Positions 36,368 through 44,987 of a DNA stretch of 64,000 nt are shown one piece after another; the first letter of the stretch is position 1, and the number at the start of each line of letters is the position of its first letter. The position numbers and the translations under genes were made by a program. Under the pieces are notes generated by a model. The model searched no databases. It saw only the letters and a list, made by a program, of their open reading frames with translations, and was not told the DNA's origin. Source of the stretch: Burkholderia ubonensis (GTDB lineage: Bacteria > Pseudomonadota > Gammaproteobacteria > Burkholderiales > Burkholderiaceae); the NCBI RefSeq assembly GCF_902833085.1, contig NZ_CADFEB010000008.1, forward strand, positions 357,858-421,857, written 5' to 3'.

Positions 36368-37894
36368 TCAGCGCAGCGCGATCGTGGTGTTCACGCCGCC
36401 CGACGTCGCATCGTCGTCGAACCAGCGCGCGGTGACGGTCTTGGTCTGCGTGTAGAACTGCACGACCTGCTTGCCGTACGGGCCGAGATCGCCGAGCTTC
36501 GAGCCGCGCGAGCCCGTGAAGCTGAAGTAGGGCACCGGCACCGGGATCGGGATGTTGATGCCGACCTGGCCGACGTCGATTTCGCTCTGGAACTTGCGCG
36601 CGGCCGCGCCGCTCTGCGTGAACAGGCCGACGCCGTTGCCCATCGGGTTGCGGTTGACGAGCGCGATCGCGTCGTCGAGCGTGTCGGCTTCGAGCACGAC
36701 CACCACCGGCCCGAAAATCTCTTCCTTGTAGATCGACATCTCGGTCGTCACGTTCGAGAAGAGCGTCGGGCCGACGAAATTGCCCTGCTCGTAGCCCGGC
36801 ACCTTCACGCCGCGGCCGTCGAGCAGCAGCGTCGCGCCGGCCTTCACGCCTTCGTCGATCAGCCCGGTGATGCGCGCGAGCGCGGCCTTCGACACGACCG
36901 GGCCGACGTCGGTGCCGGCCTCGTGCCCCGCGCTGACCTTCAGCAGTTTCGCCTTCTCGACGAGCTCCGGCAGCCAGTCGCGCGCGGCGCCCACCAGCAC
37001 GACCACCGACGTCGCCATGCAGCGCTGGCCGGCCGCGCCGAACCCGGCGCCGACGAGCGCGTTGATCGTCTGCTCGCGATGCGCATCGGGCAGCACGACC
37101 GCGTGGTTCTTCGCGCCCATCATCGACTGCACGCGCTTGCCGTGCTCGCTGCCGAGGTTGTACACGTGCGTGCCGACGCGCGTCGAGCCGACGAACGAGA
37201 TCGCCTTCACGTCCGGATGCGTGCACAGCCGGTCGACCGCGACCTTGCCGCCGTGCACCACGTTCAGCACGCCAGGCGGCACGCCGGCCTCGATCGCGAG
37301 CTCGACGAGCTGCATCGTCGACAGCGGGTCCTGCTCCGACGGCTTCAGCACGAACGTGTTGCCGCACACGATCGCCATCGGGAACATCCACAGCGGGATC
37401 ATCCCGGGGAAGTTGAACGGCGTGATGCCCGCGCACACGCCGATCGGCTGGCGCAGCGTGTAGGTATCGACGCCGCCCGCGACGTTCTCCGCGAACTCGC
37501 CGAGCTGCAGCGTGCCGATCGAGCACGCGTGCTCGACCACTTCGAGGCCGCGGAAGATGTCGCCCTGCGCGTCGGGCAGCGTCTTGCCCTGTTCGGCGGT
37601 CAGCGTCTTCGCGATGCGTTCGAGGTTGCGGCGCACGAGGTCCTGGAACTTCAGCATGATGCGCATGCGTGCGCCGATCGGCGTGGTCTTCCAGGTCTGG
37701 AACGCGCGCTGCGCGGACGCGATCGCGGCGTCGACCTCGTCGACGGTCGCATACGGCACGCGGCCGATCGTTTCCTGCGTCGCGGGGTTGACGATGTCGC
37801 CCCATTCGCGGGTGCGCGATTCGACGAACTGGCCGTCGATCAGCAGTTTGGCGGTGGGCAGCGCGACGGTGGCTTGAGGTACGGCGGCGTTCAT
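36368..37894 (-). CDS. mmsA: Methylmalonate-semialdehyde dehydrogenase (acylating)
   Basis: CoA-dependent oxidation of methylmalonate semialdehyde to propionyl-CoA in valine (and thymine) catabolism. The 508-residue aldehyde dehydrogenase-fold protein has Asn161 in T-P-F-N-F-P-G and nucleophile Cys292 in G-Q-R-C-M-A-T. The start ATG 37894 (M-N-A-A-V-P-Q) has a GGAG site 7 bases upstream; the open frame beyond it is not conserved-like. First gene of the mmsAB pair, with the MHS transporter gene upstream on the same strand (112-base gap). Confidence 0.93.
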   Translation of the reverse strand: MNAAVPQATVALPTAKLLIDGQFVESRTREWGDIVNPATQETIGRVPYATVDEVDAAIASAQRAFQTWKTTPIGARMRIMLKFQDLVRRNLERIAKTLTAEQGKTLPDAQGDIFRGLEVVEHACSIGTLQLGEFAENVAGGVDTYTLRQPIGVCAGITPFNFPGMIPLWMFPMAIVCGNTFVLKPSEQDPLSTMQLVELAIEAGVPPGVLNVVHGGKVAVDRLCTHPDVKAISFVGSTRVGTHVYNLGSEHGKRVQSMMGAKNHAVVLPDAHREQTINALVGAGFGAAGQRCMATSVVVLVGAARDWLPELVEKAKLLKVSAGHEAGTDVGPVVSKAALARITGLIDEGVKAGATLLLDGRGVKVPGYEQGNFVGPTLFSNVTTEMSIYKEEIFGPVVVVLEADTLDDAIALVNRNPMGNGVGLFTQSGAAARKFQSEIDVGQVGINIPIPVPVPYFSFTGSRGSKLGDLGPYGKQVVQFYTQTKTVTARWFDDDATSGGVNTTIALR

Positions 37895-38006
37895 GAACGA
37901 TCTCCAAATGAAAAAGCGGCAATGCGAGGAAAGAAGGCGCCCGCGGCCGCCGCGCATGCGCGCCGGCCGGCAGGTCAACGAATGGGGAGCGGGGCGGGGC
38001 GCGCGG

Positions 38007-39326
38007 TCAGTCGCGCCCGCTGCGCATCAGCCCCGTGCAGATCAGCGCGAACACGCCGAGCCCGACGAGGTAGGCGATCACGTAATGCGGCTGGCCGCCG
38101 CCCGTCTTCAGCAGCGACGTCGCGATCATCGGCGCGAAGCCGCCGCCGAGCACGCCCGCGAGCTGCACCGACAGCGAGATCCCGCTGTAGCGGATCTCCG
38201 CCGGGAACTGCCTGGCGAACAGCAGCGACTCCGGCGCATACAGGATCGGGAACACCACGCCGAGGCCGAGCACGATCGCCCACCACGCGAGCGACGTCTG
38301 CCGCGTGCCGAGCATCATGAAGAACGGCGCGACGAACGCGCACATCAGCACGAGGCCGATCGCGAACATCCGGCGCTGGCCGATGCGGTCGCTCAGGTGG
38401 CCGCACAGCGGCATCGTCACGAGCGACAGCACCGCGCCCGCCGTGATCGCCTCCAGCATGGCGGCTTTCGGCAGGTGCAGCTGCTGCGTCGCATACGCGA
38501 GCGCGAACGTGACGACCATGTAGAACCACGTGTTCTCGGCGGCGCGCGCGCCGACGATCGTCAGCACCTCGCGCGGATGCCGGCGGATCGCTTCCAGCAC
38601 CGGCGACTTCACCGCCTTGCCCTGGTGCTTCATCTTTTCGAAATCCGGCGATTCCGGCACCTTCGCGCGGATGAACGCGCCGAGACCGACCAGCGCGATG
38701 CTCGCGAGGAACGGGATGCGCCAGCCCCACGACAGCATGTCCGCGTCGGGCAGCGCCGCCACCGCGGTCATCGCGAGCGACGACAGGATCAGGCCGAGAC
38801 CGACGCCCGTCTGCGGCAGGCTGCCGAACAGCCCCTTGCGGCCCTCGGGCGCGTGCTCGACCGCCATCAGCACCGCGCCGCCCCATTCGCCGCCGACCGC
38901 CATCCCCTGCAGGAAGCGCATCGCGATCAGCAGCGCGGCCGCCCAGTAGCCGATGCTGTCGTACGACGGGATCAGCCCGATGACCATGCTCGGCACGCCC
39001 ATCAGCAGCAGCGTGACCATCAGCATCGACTTGCGGCCGATGCGGTCGCCGAAGTGGCCGAACACGATGCCGCCCATCGGCCGGCCGATGAAGCCGACCG
39101 CGAACGTGCCGAATGCGGCGAGCGTGCCGACCACCGGGTCGAGCGACGGGAAGAAGATGCGGTTGAAGACCAGCGCGGCGGCGGTGCCGTACAGGAAGAA
39201 GTCGTACCACTCGATCGTCGTGCCGGTCATGCTGGCCCAGCCGGCCAGCAGGTGGTCCTTCGCGGTTCGGGTGGGCGCGGGCGCGGCAAGCTCCGCGTGC
39301 TCGTCAAGGGTGGATCGGGTCTGCAT
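38007..39326 (-). CDS. MHS-family metabolite:H+ symporter
   Basis: A 439-residue, 12-helix MFS transporter of the metabolite:H+ symporter group (ShiA/ProP/KgtP-like). It has the early G-T-x-I-E-W-Y-D-F motif and the MFS loop G-H-F-G-D-R-I-G-R-K. The neighbouring mmsAB genes suggest it imports a branched-chain organic acid such as a valine catabolite; the substrate is inference only. It starts 160 bases from the divergent LysR gene. Confidence 0.88.
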   Translation of the reverse strand: MQTRSTLDEHAELAAPAPTRTAKDHLLAGWASMTGTTIEWYDFFLYGTAAALVFNRIFFPSLDPVVGTLAAFGTFAVGFIGRPMGGIVFGHFGDRIGRKSMLMVTLLLMGVPSMVIGLIPSYDSIGYWAAALLIAMRFLQGMAVGGEWGGAVLMAVEHAPEGRKGLFGSLPQTGVGLGLILSSLAMTAVAALPDADMLSWGWRIPFLASIALVGLGAFIRAKVPESPDFEKMKHQGKAVKSPVLEAIRRHPREVLTIVGARAAENTWFYMVVTFALAYATQQLHLPKAAMLEAITAGAVLSLVTMPLCGHLSDRIGQRRMFAIGLVLMCAFVAPFFMMLGTRQTSLAWWAIVLGLGVVFPILYAPESLLFARQFPAEIRYSGISLSVQLAGVLGGGFAPMIATSLLKTGGGQPHYVIAYLVGLGVFALICTGLMRSGRD

Positions 39327-39429
39327 GGCGTCTCCATCGTTATTTGCCCGCGGCTCGTGGTCCGTGGGTCACGGTCGAGTATAGTTATGCGCAGAATCCT
39401 GTAGTACCGACAAAGAATCCGGTTGGATG

Positions 39430-39441
39430 TGCAAATTTGCA
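39430..39441. promoter_or_regulatory. Palindromic operator candidate for the LysR regulator
   Basis: TGCAAATTTGCA is a perfect 12-base palindrome in the 160-base spacer between the MHS transporter and LysR genes, 45 bases before the LysR start. Its A+T-rich core and place fit autoregulation and control of the divergent operon. Regulator binding is inferred. Confidence 0.5.
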
Positions 39442-39486
39442 TATCGACGGCCGGCCTGAGACCCTCCCACCTGAACCCGCCTGCCG

Positions 39487-40464
39487 ATGCGACACCACCC
39501 CGAGCCGGTATCCGGCAACCTGAACTGGGACGACCTGCGGTTTTTCCTGGAAGTGGCGCGCACGCAGCGCGCGAGCGGCGCCGCGAAGCGCCTGGGCGTC
39601 GACTACACGACCGTCGCCCGGCGCATCCGCACGCTGGAGGAGGCGATGGGCACGCTGCTGTTCGACAAGTCGCGCTCCGGCGGTTTCGTGCTGACCGCCG
39701 AAGGGCAGCGGCTCGTCGCGTATGCGGATGCGATGGAGACGACCGTGCAGTCGGCCTGCGACCAGGTCGCCAATACCGGGCATGCGCTGTCGGGGCACGT
39801 GCGGATCGGGTCGACGGAAGGCTTCGGGTGCTTTTTTCTGGCGCCGCAGCTTGCGCAGTTCCGCGCCGCGCATCCGCACGTGACGGTCGACCTGCTGCCG
39901 GTGCCGCATTTCGTCAGCCTGACGAAGCGCGAGGCCGATCTCGCGATCACGCTCGAGCGGCCCGAGCGCGGGCCTTATGTGTGCACGAAGCTGTGCGACT
40001 ACCAGTTGCGGCTTTATGCGACGCGGGCGTATCTGGCGAGTCATGCGCCGATTGCGGGCGTGGGCGATCTCGCCGCGCACGCGTTCATCAGCTACGTCGA
40101 CGATCTCGCGTTCAGCAGCGAGCTGCTGTATCTGGAACGCGCGGTGCCCGGAGCGACGGCCGGGCTGCGCACGACGAGCGTGATCGCGCAGTATTTCGCG
40201 GCGCTGCAGGGCGGGGGGCTGGCGATCCTGCCTTGCTTCATCGCCGCGCAGCAGCCGGCGCTCGTGCCGGTGCTGGCGGATGAGGTGGTCGTGACGCGGT
40301 GCTTCTGGCTGACTTGCCGGGAGGATTTGAGGAAATTGCGGCGGGTGACCGCGCTGTGGGATTACCTGCGGGCGGCGGCCGATGCGAATCGCGCATTGCT
40401 GGCGGGGGAATCGGGGGAGTTGCGGTTTGTTGGAGCGCCTGACATGCTGGCGGGATTCGCTTGA
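39487..40464 (+). CDS. LysR-family regulator of the mms operon (probable)
   Basis: A 325-residue LysR-type regulator. The helix-turn-helix is around residues 12-72 (F-L-E-V-A-R-T-Q-R-A-S-G-A-A-K-R-L-G-V with T-T-V-A-R-R-I), followed by the effector-binding domain. It is transcribed away from the transporter-mmsAB genes, which it likely regulates. It belongs to the V-D-Y-T-T-V-A-R-R group rather than the more common Q-x-x-V-S/T-x-Q-I type. Confidence 0.88.
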   Translation: MRHHPEPVSGNLNWDDLRFFLEVARTQRASGAAKRLGVDYTTVARRIRTLEEAMGTLLFDKSRSGGFVLTAEGQRLVAYADAMETTVQSACDQVANTGHALSGHVRIGSTEGFGCFFLAPQLAQFRAAHPHVTVDLLPVPHFVSLTKREADLAITLERPERGPYVCTKLCDYQLRLYATRAYLASHAPIAGVGDLAAHAFISYVDDLAFSSELLYLERAVPGATAGLRTTSVIAQYFAALQGGGLAILPCFIAAQQPALVPVLADEVVVTRCFWLTCREDLRKLRRVTALWDYLRAAADANRALLAGESGELRFVGAPDMLAGFA

Positions 40465-40698
40465 TGCGAATCGCGGTATCGCCTTCGGTGATCGATTCAA
40501 AGAAGAACCCATTTTGGCGATAATCGACTTTCGCTAATGGGAGTGTGAATGTTCAATCGAATCATCGCGCGCAAGGCCGCTTCTGCTTGCCCCACATCGG
40601 AAGTGCATCACCGCGCTTCGCTGGCAAGCGTCGAACACAGAGTGCTCCGATGGTGAGTCGGCGCGACGTCCAAGAAAAATGGATGCAAGTAGAAAGAC

Positions 40699-41700
40699 AT
40701 GACGACAAGTGAAAGTGCGGTAGACGAAAGCGTGGCAGATCGCGTTGGCGACGTCGCAGGGTTTTGGCGCAGGACGGCGGCGTTTGCCATCGATTGCATC
40801 GTGCTTGGGCTGATTGGACTGGCGCTGGCCATTTTGTTCTTTGATCAGTTGGCCGCAATCGGACAGTGGGGGCGGTTGATTGGGTTTCTAATCGGCTCGA
40901 CTTATTTCGGTTTGATGGAAGGCCATGCCGGACGGTGCCAGTCACTCGGAAAGCGGGCGTTAAAAATCAAGGTCATCAGATGTGACGCGGGCGGGATTGC
41001 AACGCTGGGCGTGACACAAGCGTGCCTGCGCTATGCAATCGTTGCCGTTCCGACCGTTCTCGGCGGTATCGCGTTTGTCGACCTCCCGGCGCTGAATGCG
41101 CCTCATGCAGCATGGGTCTCACGGGTCAATTCATTTGCCGTATTTCTGTGGGGCGCAGCGCTTGTATACCTGCTCGCGTTCAACCGGCCTAGCCGACAAT
41201 CGTTGCAAGACCTGGCAGTCTCGAGTCTCGTCGTTCGAGTCTCCACGAAGCAGGCACGAGTTGTTCCGGTTCGCAGAAAGCACTGGATCGCGCTGGGCGC
41301 CTTCGCCGGCCTCATACTGCTCGCGAGTCCGTTCGTCAATCGATTTCTTGCGTCGAAGCTGACGGAACTGGAGCAAATCCAGCGTGCAACGTTGACGGTC
41401 CCTTCGGTCATGCGAAGCGGAGTCACGATGAGTAGCATCAGGCATGTCGGATCGTCGGGCGATGCGCCTCGCACGGTTACCACTATTTCCGTTGTAAGCG
41501 GCTCCCCGATGCTGCAAACCGAACAGGGTACGCATGCGATCGCGCGCGCTGCTTTCGGCGCGTGGCCGATGCTCGCAAACCAGGACGTCGTTACGATTGT
41601 TTCCGTTCGCGGCGCCGACCTCGGCATTGCCTCCTGGCGAACACAGTTTGTCGAAAGTTGGCCGGGCCGCCAATGGCCATCGAAGATGACGTCACCATGA
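40699..41700 (+). CDS. RDD-family membrane protein with extra C-terminal domain
   Basis: A 333-residue protein. The RDD domain (about 18-170) has the diagnostic R-R-T-A-A-F-A-I-D motif (Arg, Asp, Asp in helix 1) and three to four membrane helices, including G-K-R-A-L-K-I-K-V. A further helix near 195-215 leads to a C-terminal extracytoplasmic domain of about 115 residues that I do not recognise. G+C is clearly lower than in the neighbouring core genes. The upstream spacer holds a 35-codon frame (40549-40656) with a GGGAG site, which may be a small gene or a relic. Confidence 0.75.
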   Translation: MTTSESAVDESVADRVGDVAGFWRRTAAFAIDCIVLGLIGLALAILFFDQLAAIGQWGRLIGFLIGSTYFGLMEGHAGRCQSLGKRALKIKVIRCDAGGIATLGVTQACLRYAIVAVPTVLGGIAFVDLPALNAPHAAWVSRVNSFAVFLWGAALVYLLAFNRPSRQSLQDLAVSSLVVRVSTKQARVVPVRRKHWIALGAFAGLILLASPFVNRFLASKLTELEQIQRATLTVPSVMRSGVTMSSIRHVGSSGDAPRTVTTISVVSGSPMLQTEQGTHAIARAAFGAWPMLANQDVVTIVSVRGADLGIASWRTQFVESWPGRQWPSKMTSP

Positions 41701-41800
41701 GCGTTTCGTCGGTCGGTTGATGCGCTTTGCATGACACCCACGCCGTAGCCGATCTTCGCGCACCGTCGTCGGATGCAGTGCGGCCAGATGCGGTCACTGG

Positions 41801-41925
41801 TACTCGGTGTCGGAGGCCCAACACCTGAAGGAACTGGAGCAAGAGAACAGCAAGCTCAAACGGCTGTTGGCCGAATCGATGCATTGACAATGCCGCCCTC
41901 AAAAACTTGCTGTAGCGAAAGTAGC
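41801..41925 (+). mobile_element. Remnant of an IS3-family orfA
   Basis: The frame beginning at 41801 reads Y-S-V-S-E-A-Q-H-L-K-E-L-E-Q-E-N-S-K-L-K and then R-L-L-A-E-S-M-H before a stop at 41885-41887. This is the leucine-zipper end of an IS3 (IS407-like) OrfA. Beyond the stop the DNA still resembles the following D-N-A-A-L-K-D-L-L segment, now out of order. No orfB, no intact ends and no start remain, so it is a dead fragment marking a former insertion. Confidence 0.75.
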
Positions 41926-42052
41926 TAAATTGAATGGCCGCCTTCTGGGAGGCCGTTTGGCCGCAGGGAGGCGGTAGCGGGGGCTCACATCACCTCCGAG
42001 TTCATCGATGTTCGAGAGGCGTCGCGCGGGAGGGAGTGAGTTCCGACCGGAT

Positions 42053-42334
42053 TTACTTCATGACGCGCGCGAAGACCTCGCTCAGTTCGGCATCTTCGAC
42101 CACCGGCGCGATATCGAGCTCCATCAGGTCGCTCCACATGTACGCGAATTCGGTCAGCGTTTTCGCATCGTCGGTCTCGAGCAAATCGAACCCGCCGCTC
42201 AGATCCGCTCGCGTCCATCGGCCGAGCAGCTTGACGCCCGCCGGCGGAAGTCCGCCGGTCTTCTGGAACCGCTCGATGGCTTCCGCCCGGGATAGCGTGT
42301 CCGGGGCCCATGTGAACGTCAGCATGAATTTCAT
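42053..42334 (-). CDS. DUF3303 domain protein
   Basis: A 93-residue soluble protein: M-K-F-M-L-T-F-T-W-A-P, then F-Q-K-T-G-G-L-P-P-A-G-V-K-L-L-G-R-W and F-D-L-L-E-T-D-D-A. This is the dimeric alpha-beta-barrel-like DUF3303 pattern, of unknown function. A GGGAGGT site before ATG 42334 decides the start against the longer frame to 42379. It stands alone between the IS3 remnant and the divergent isochorismatase-fold gene. Confidence 0.82.
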   Translation of the reverse strand: MKFMLTFTWAPDTLSRAEAIERFQKTGGLPPAGVKLLGRWTRADLSGGFDLLETDDAKTLTEFAYMWSDLMELDIAPVVEDAELSEVFARVMK

Positions 42335-42669
42335 GGCTACCTCCCGACTGAACGAATTGGCTGAATTCATTTTAGGCAATCGAATTCATCCACTGCCAGG
42401 GGGACAGGCATCTGCAAGGGGGATTTCCGTAGCCGGGGTTTCGGCAAGATGTCACTTGATTCGAGCTGCCCGCGGTGTCCAATCAACCGGTGAATCGACG
42501 AAACGGGCGCTCGCTGGCCTGACCTGCGTTGCGCGCGTCGAGCGGCGTGCGGGGCCGTGCGAACCCGGTGGCGGGGCCGCCATGTTGTAAAGTTGCCTGT
42601 CGCATCAGCGACGTCCGGCAATCCGGCACGGAACCCCGAATCGATTCGAAGTTTCCACGACCACGACAC

Positions 42670-43248
42670 ATGCGTTCACTCCTTCCGTCTCCTGGCACCG
42701 TCCTCTTGCTGATCGACCTGCAGCGAGCGATCGACCATCCGAGCTGGGGGGAGCGAAACAACCCTCATGCGGAGTCGCAAGTTCGTCGATTGCTCGTCCA
42801 TTGGCGCAGCCAGGGCTGGCCGGTATGGCACGTTCGGCACGACTCCACGAACCCGGAGTCTCACTACCGGCCGGGCCAGCCGGGACACGCATTCAAACCG
42901 GAGGCCACTCCGGTAGCCGGCGAACCCGTCATTCCGAAACAGACGAACAGCGCGTTCATCGGAACCGATCTGGAAGCCCGGCTTCGGGCCGGCGGCCACG
43001 ACGCGCTGGTCGTGGCTGGCGTCATCACCAACAATTCGGTCGAGGCGACCGTTCGCATGGCCGGCAATCTCGGCTTTCGCACGTGGCTTGTGGCTGACGG
43101 CTGCTTCACGTTCGCCCGGCCCGACTGGAACGGAACGTACCGAAGCGCCGACGACGTTCACGCGATGTCGCTGGCCAATATGCATTCCGAATACTGCACG
43201 GTCGTTACCGCGGATGCGCTGCTAGGCACGTCCAGCCAGGCCGAGTGA
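42670..43248 (+). CDS. Isochorismatase-fold hydrolase with Ser at the Cys position
   Basis: A 192-residue isochorismatase/cysteine-hydrolase-fold protein. Asp16 (L-L-I-D-L-Q) and Lys90 (I-P-K-Q-T-N-S-A-F) of the catalytic triad are present. The nucleophile position reads V-I-T-N-N-S123-V-E-A-T, where nicotinamidases and related amidohydrolases have Cys. Ser could act as a weaker nucleophile or the enzyme may use a mechanism without covalent intermediate, as isochorismatases do. The ATG at 42670 begins family sequence at once. Substrate unknown. Confidence 0.85.
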   Translation: MRSLLPSPGTVLLLIDLQRAIDHPSWGERNNPHAESQVRRLLVHWRSQGWPVWHVRHDSTNPESHYRPGQPGHAFKPEATPVAGEPVIPKQTNSAFIGTDLEARLRAGGHDALVVAGVITNNSVEATVRMAGNLGFRTWLVADGCFTFARPDWNGTYRSADDVHAMSLANMHSEYCTVVTADALLGTSSQAE

Positions 43249-43339
43249 ATTCCGGAGGGCGGCATTCGCAGGTCGATCACACGTTGGCGTCGCAGCGCCA
43301 TGCTACGATCGACCCGATCCGACTTCCACCCGGTGCGCA

Positions 43340-43990
43340 ATGACGACGCTATACGAATTGCTTGGCGTGCACGAGGACGCCTCCGACGAGGAAATCAAGC
43401 GCGGCTACCGGAAGGCCGCGATGAAAGCGCATCCCGACCGCAACGTCGGACGCGAAGCGTTCGCGCATGCGCTGTTCCAGGAGATCAAGGAGGCTTACGC
43501 GATTCTCTCGGACCCCGCGCAGCGCCGTGTCTACGACACCGTCTATGCGGAGGAGATGCTTCGCCACGCGCGCGTGCGCGAAGAGGAAGAGCGGGCGCAG
43601 GCGGAGCGCGATGCGGAATACGCACGGTTCGTGATGCTGGCGATGCGCTTTGCCGAGCAGGGGCACAACCGCGACGTCGTGCTCGGTGTGTTGCTCGGCC
43701 GCGATTGCGAAGCGCCGCTCGCCGAGCGCATCGCCGGCAGCGTGGTCGAGCTGCATGCGTCGCGGCAGGCGGGGGCGTCACGGGATGCGGAGCACGATGA
43801 GCCGGTGCCGCAACACGACGAGAACGCGGCGCAGATGTCGTCGGCCCGGGACGAACGAGAGCCGGACGGAATGTCGCAACCCGCGCCGGAGCCAGCGTCG
43901 AAAGACGACATCCGAAAGAGCGACGAACGCGCGGCACACACGGATTTCTTCAGCGTGCTGTGGCACAGCATGTTCGGGCTGCGCCAGTGA
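43340..43990 (+). CDS. Short J-domain (DnaJ-like) protein
   Basis: A 216-residue co-chaperone-like protein. The J domain (residues 3-68) contains the Hsp70-stimulating H31-P-D motif and ends D-P-A-Q-R-R-V-Y-D. The rest is a charged, Glu/Arg/Asp-rich, partly coiled-coil region (75-125) and a polar tail. There is no Gly/Phe linker, zinc finger or peptide-binding domain, so it is a type III J protein with unknown client. The C-terminal F-F-S-V-L-W-H-S-M-F-G motif may be a docking peptide. Confidence 0.85.
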   Translation: MTTLYELLGVHEDASDEEIKRGYRKAAMKAHPDRNVGREAFAHALFQEIKEAYAILSDPAQRRVYDTVYAEEMLRHARVREEEERAQAERDAEYARFVMLAMRFAEQGHNRDVVLGVLLGRDCEAPLAERIAGSVVELHASRQAGASRDAEHDEPVPQHDENAAQMSSARDEREPDGMSQPAPEPASKDDIRKSDERAAHTDFFSVLWHSMFGLRQ

Positions 43991-44361
43991 ATCCGCATGC
44001 GATCGATGCCGGTTTCTAAAAATCCCCTTTCCTCGAATCACGTCGCGCAATGACGGCTGCCGGCTGCCGGCCGGCCTGCGTTGCCGTAAACGTCTGGCGA
44101 TTCCTCCCGCTCTCGGTCAAAGCACCGAGCCATTTTGGGCACACCGATTGCTGCCCTACGGACAGATGTAACCGGCTCTGACCGACCGGTTGTATCGAAT
44201 CCTGTCCCGCTTCGGCTGCATTCGCATGGGCGCGTCCGATCCCGCAAGTTGCTCGTTATGGAGGGTCGCGCACCGTGATACGTGTGCTTACACGTCTCGA
44301 CAGGTTTGCACGTCCGTCGCGGGTATTGTGAATTCATATTGCCCATAGCAAGGAGGCTGCG
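43991..44361. other. Spacer with palindromes upstream of the small exported protein
   Basis: No gene is seen in these 371 bases. Two inverted repeats stand out: AACCGG-N10-CCGGTT (44170-44191) and ACGTGT-GCTT-ACACGT (44280-44295). The second lies 66 bases before the next start and could be an operator. The G+C content drops toward 44300-44345, fitting a promoter for the gene at 44362. Confidence 0.45.
44280..44295. promoter_or_regulatory. Operator-like palindrome
   Basis: ACGTGT-GCTT-ACACGT, perfect 6-base arms, upstream of the exported protein gene at 44362. The binding protein is unknown; the arms are too short to exclude chance. Confidence 0.35.
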
Positions 44362-44673
44362 ATGCAGATACGTTCAATCATCTCCCACGCCGCACTGGCG
44401 GCGGTCATGGCAGGCGGCGCCGCGCTGAGTGCGGGGACCGCGATTGCGCAGGAAGGCCCGGCGACCGGCCCGTCTAGTCAGGCGCACTTGATACCGGCCG
44501 GCGTCGACATCACGATCGGCATGCATGGCGACCGCTATTGGGATGGCCATCGATACTGGCGGCACGAGGAATGGGTGCATGAACATGCGCGCGAAGAACG
44601 CGACCCGTGGCGTCGTGACGAAGAGGAGCGGCACATGCGGCTTCGTGACGAAGAAGTGCATCGCGATTATTGA
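44362..44673 (+). CDS. Small exported His/Arg/Glu-rich protein
   Basis: A 103-residue exported protein with a signal peptide cleaved near T-A-I-A-Q. The mature part contains M-H-G-D-R-Y-W-D-G-H-R-Y-W and then a highly charged region rich in Glu, Arg and His (H-E-E-W-V-H-E-H-A-R-E-E-R). The W/Y-D-G-H-R-Y-W pattern recalls YXWGXRYW-type small periplasmic proteins of Burkholderia. Metal binding by the His cluster is possible but unproven. An AAGGAGG site precedes the ATG. Confidence 0.75.
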   Translation: MQIRSIISHAALAAVMAGGAALSAGTAIAQEGPATGPSSQAHLIPAGVDITIGMHGDRYWDGHRYWRHEEWVHEHAREERDPWRRDEEERHMRLRDEEVHRDY

Positions 44674-44888
44674 TCGCGCATGAGTCGAAGGAGTCGAGGC
44701 AGGCGTCGCCGCGTTCGTTGACGGACGTCAAGCGCCGTCAGCCTCGATCGGAAGTCCACCGACCGCACGTCAGCACCGCTCCCGAATACGGGCGTTCGAA
44801 AACCATCTGCGCGGCGCGCACGCCGCGCCCTGAATCCGCGGCGACTGATCAAGTCGTCCGCCTGGAAATGTCTGTTCCTGATTGCGCA

Positions 44889-44915
44889 TAAATGCGGCGG
44901 CTTTTTGGCCGTTAG
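44889..44915 (+). promoter_or_regulatory. Sigma-28 (FliA)-type promoter of the MCP gene
   Basis: TAAA, then exactly 15 bases, then GCCGTTAG, against the flagellar sigma consensus TAAA-N15-GCCGATAA (10 of 12 fixed bases). It lies 72 bases before the MCP start at 44988. The spacer from 44674 to 44988 holds no gene. This would place the receptor under flagellar class-3 control. Confidence 0.65.
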
Positions 44916-44987
44916 TGCCGGAGCGACCTGCGCAAGCCATACCGAATCGGCCTGGCGCGCACGCGTCGCGATTTCGGATTCCGGCTC

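Noticed and set aside
36167..38320. 717-codon plus-strand open frame opposite mmsA/mmsB
   Set aside because: Antisense shadow of two enzymes with intact catalytic residues.
40549..40656. 35-codon frame before the RDD gene as a confident small gene
   Set aside because: It has a GGGAG site but no recognisable sequence and lies in a region with IS relics; kept only as a note.
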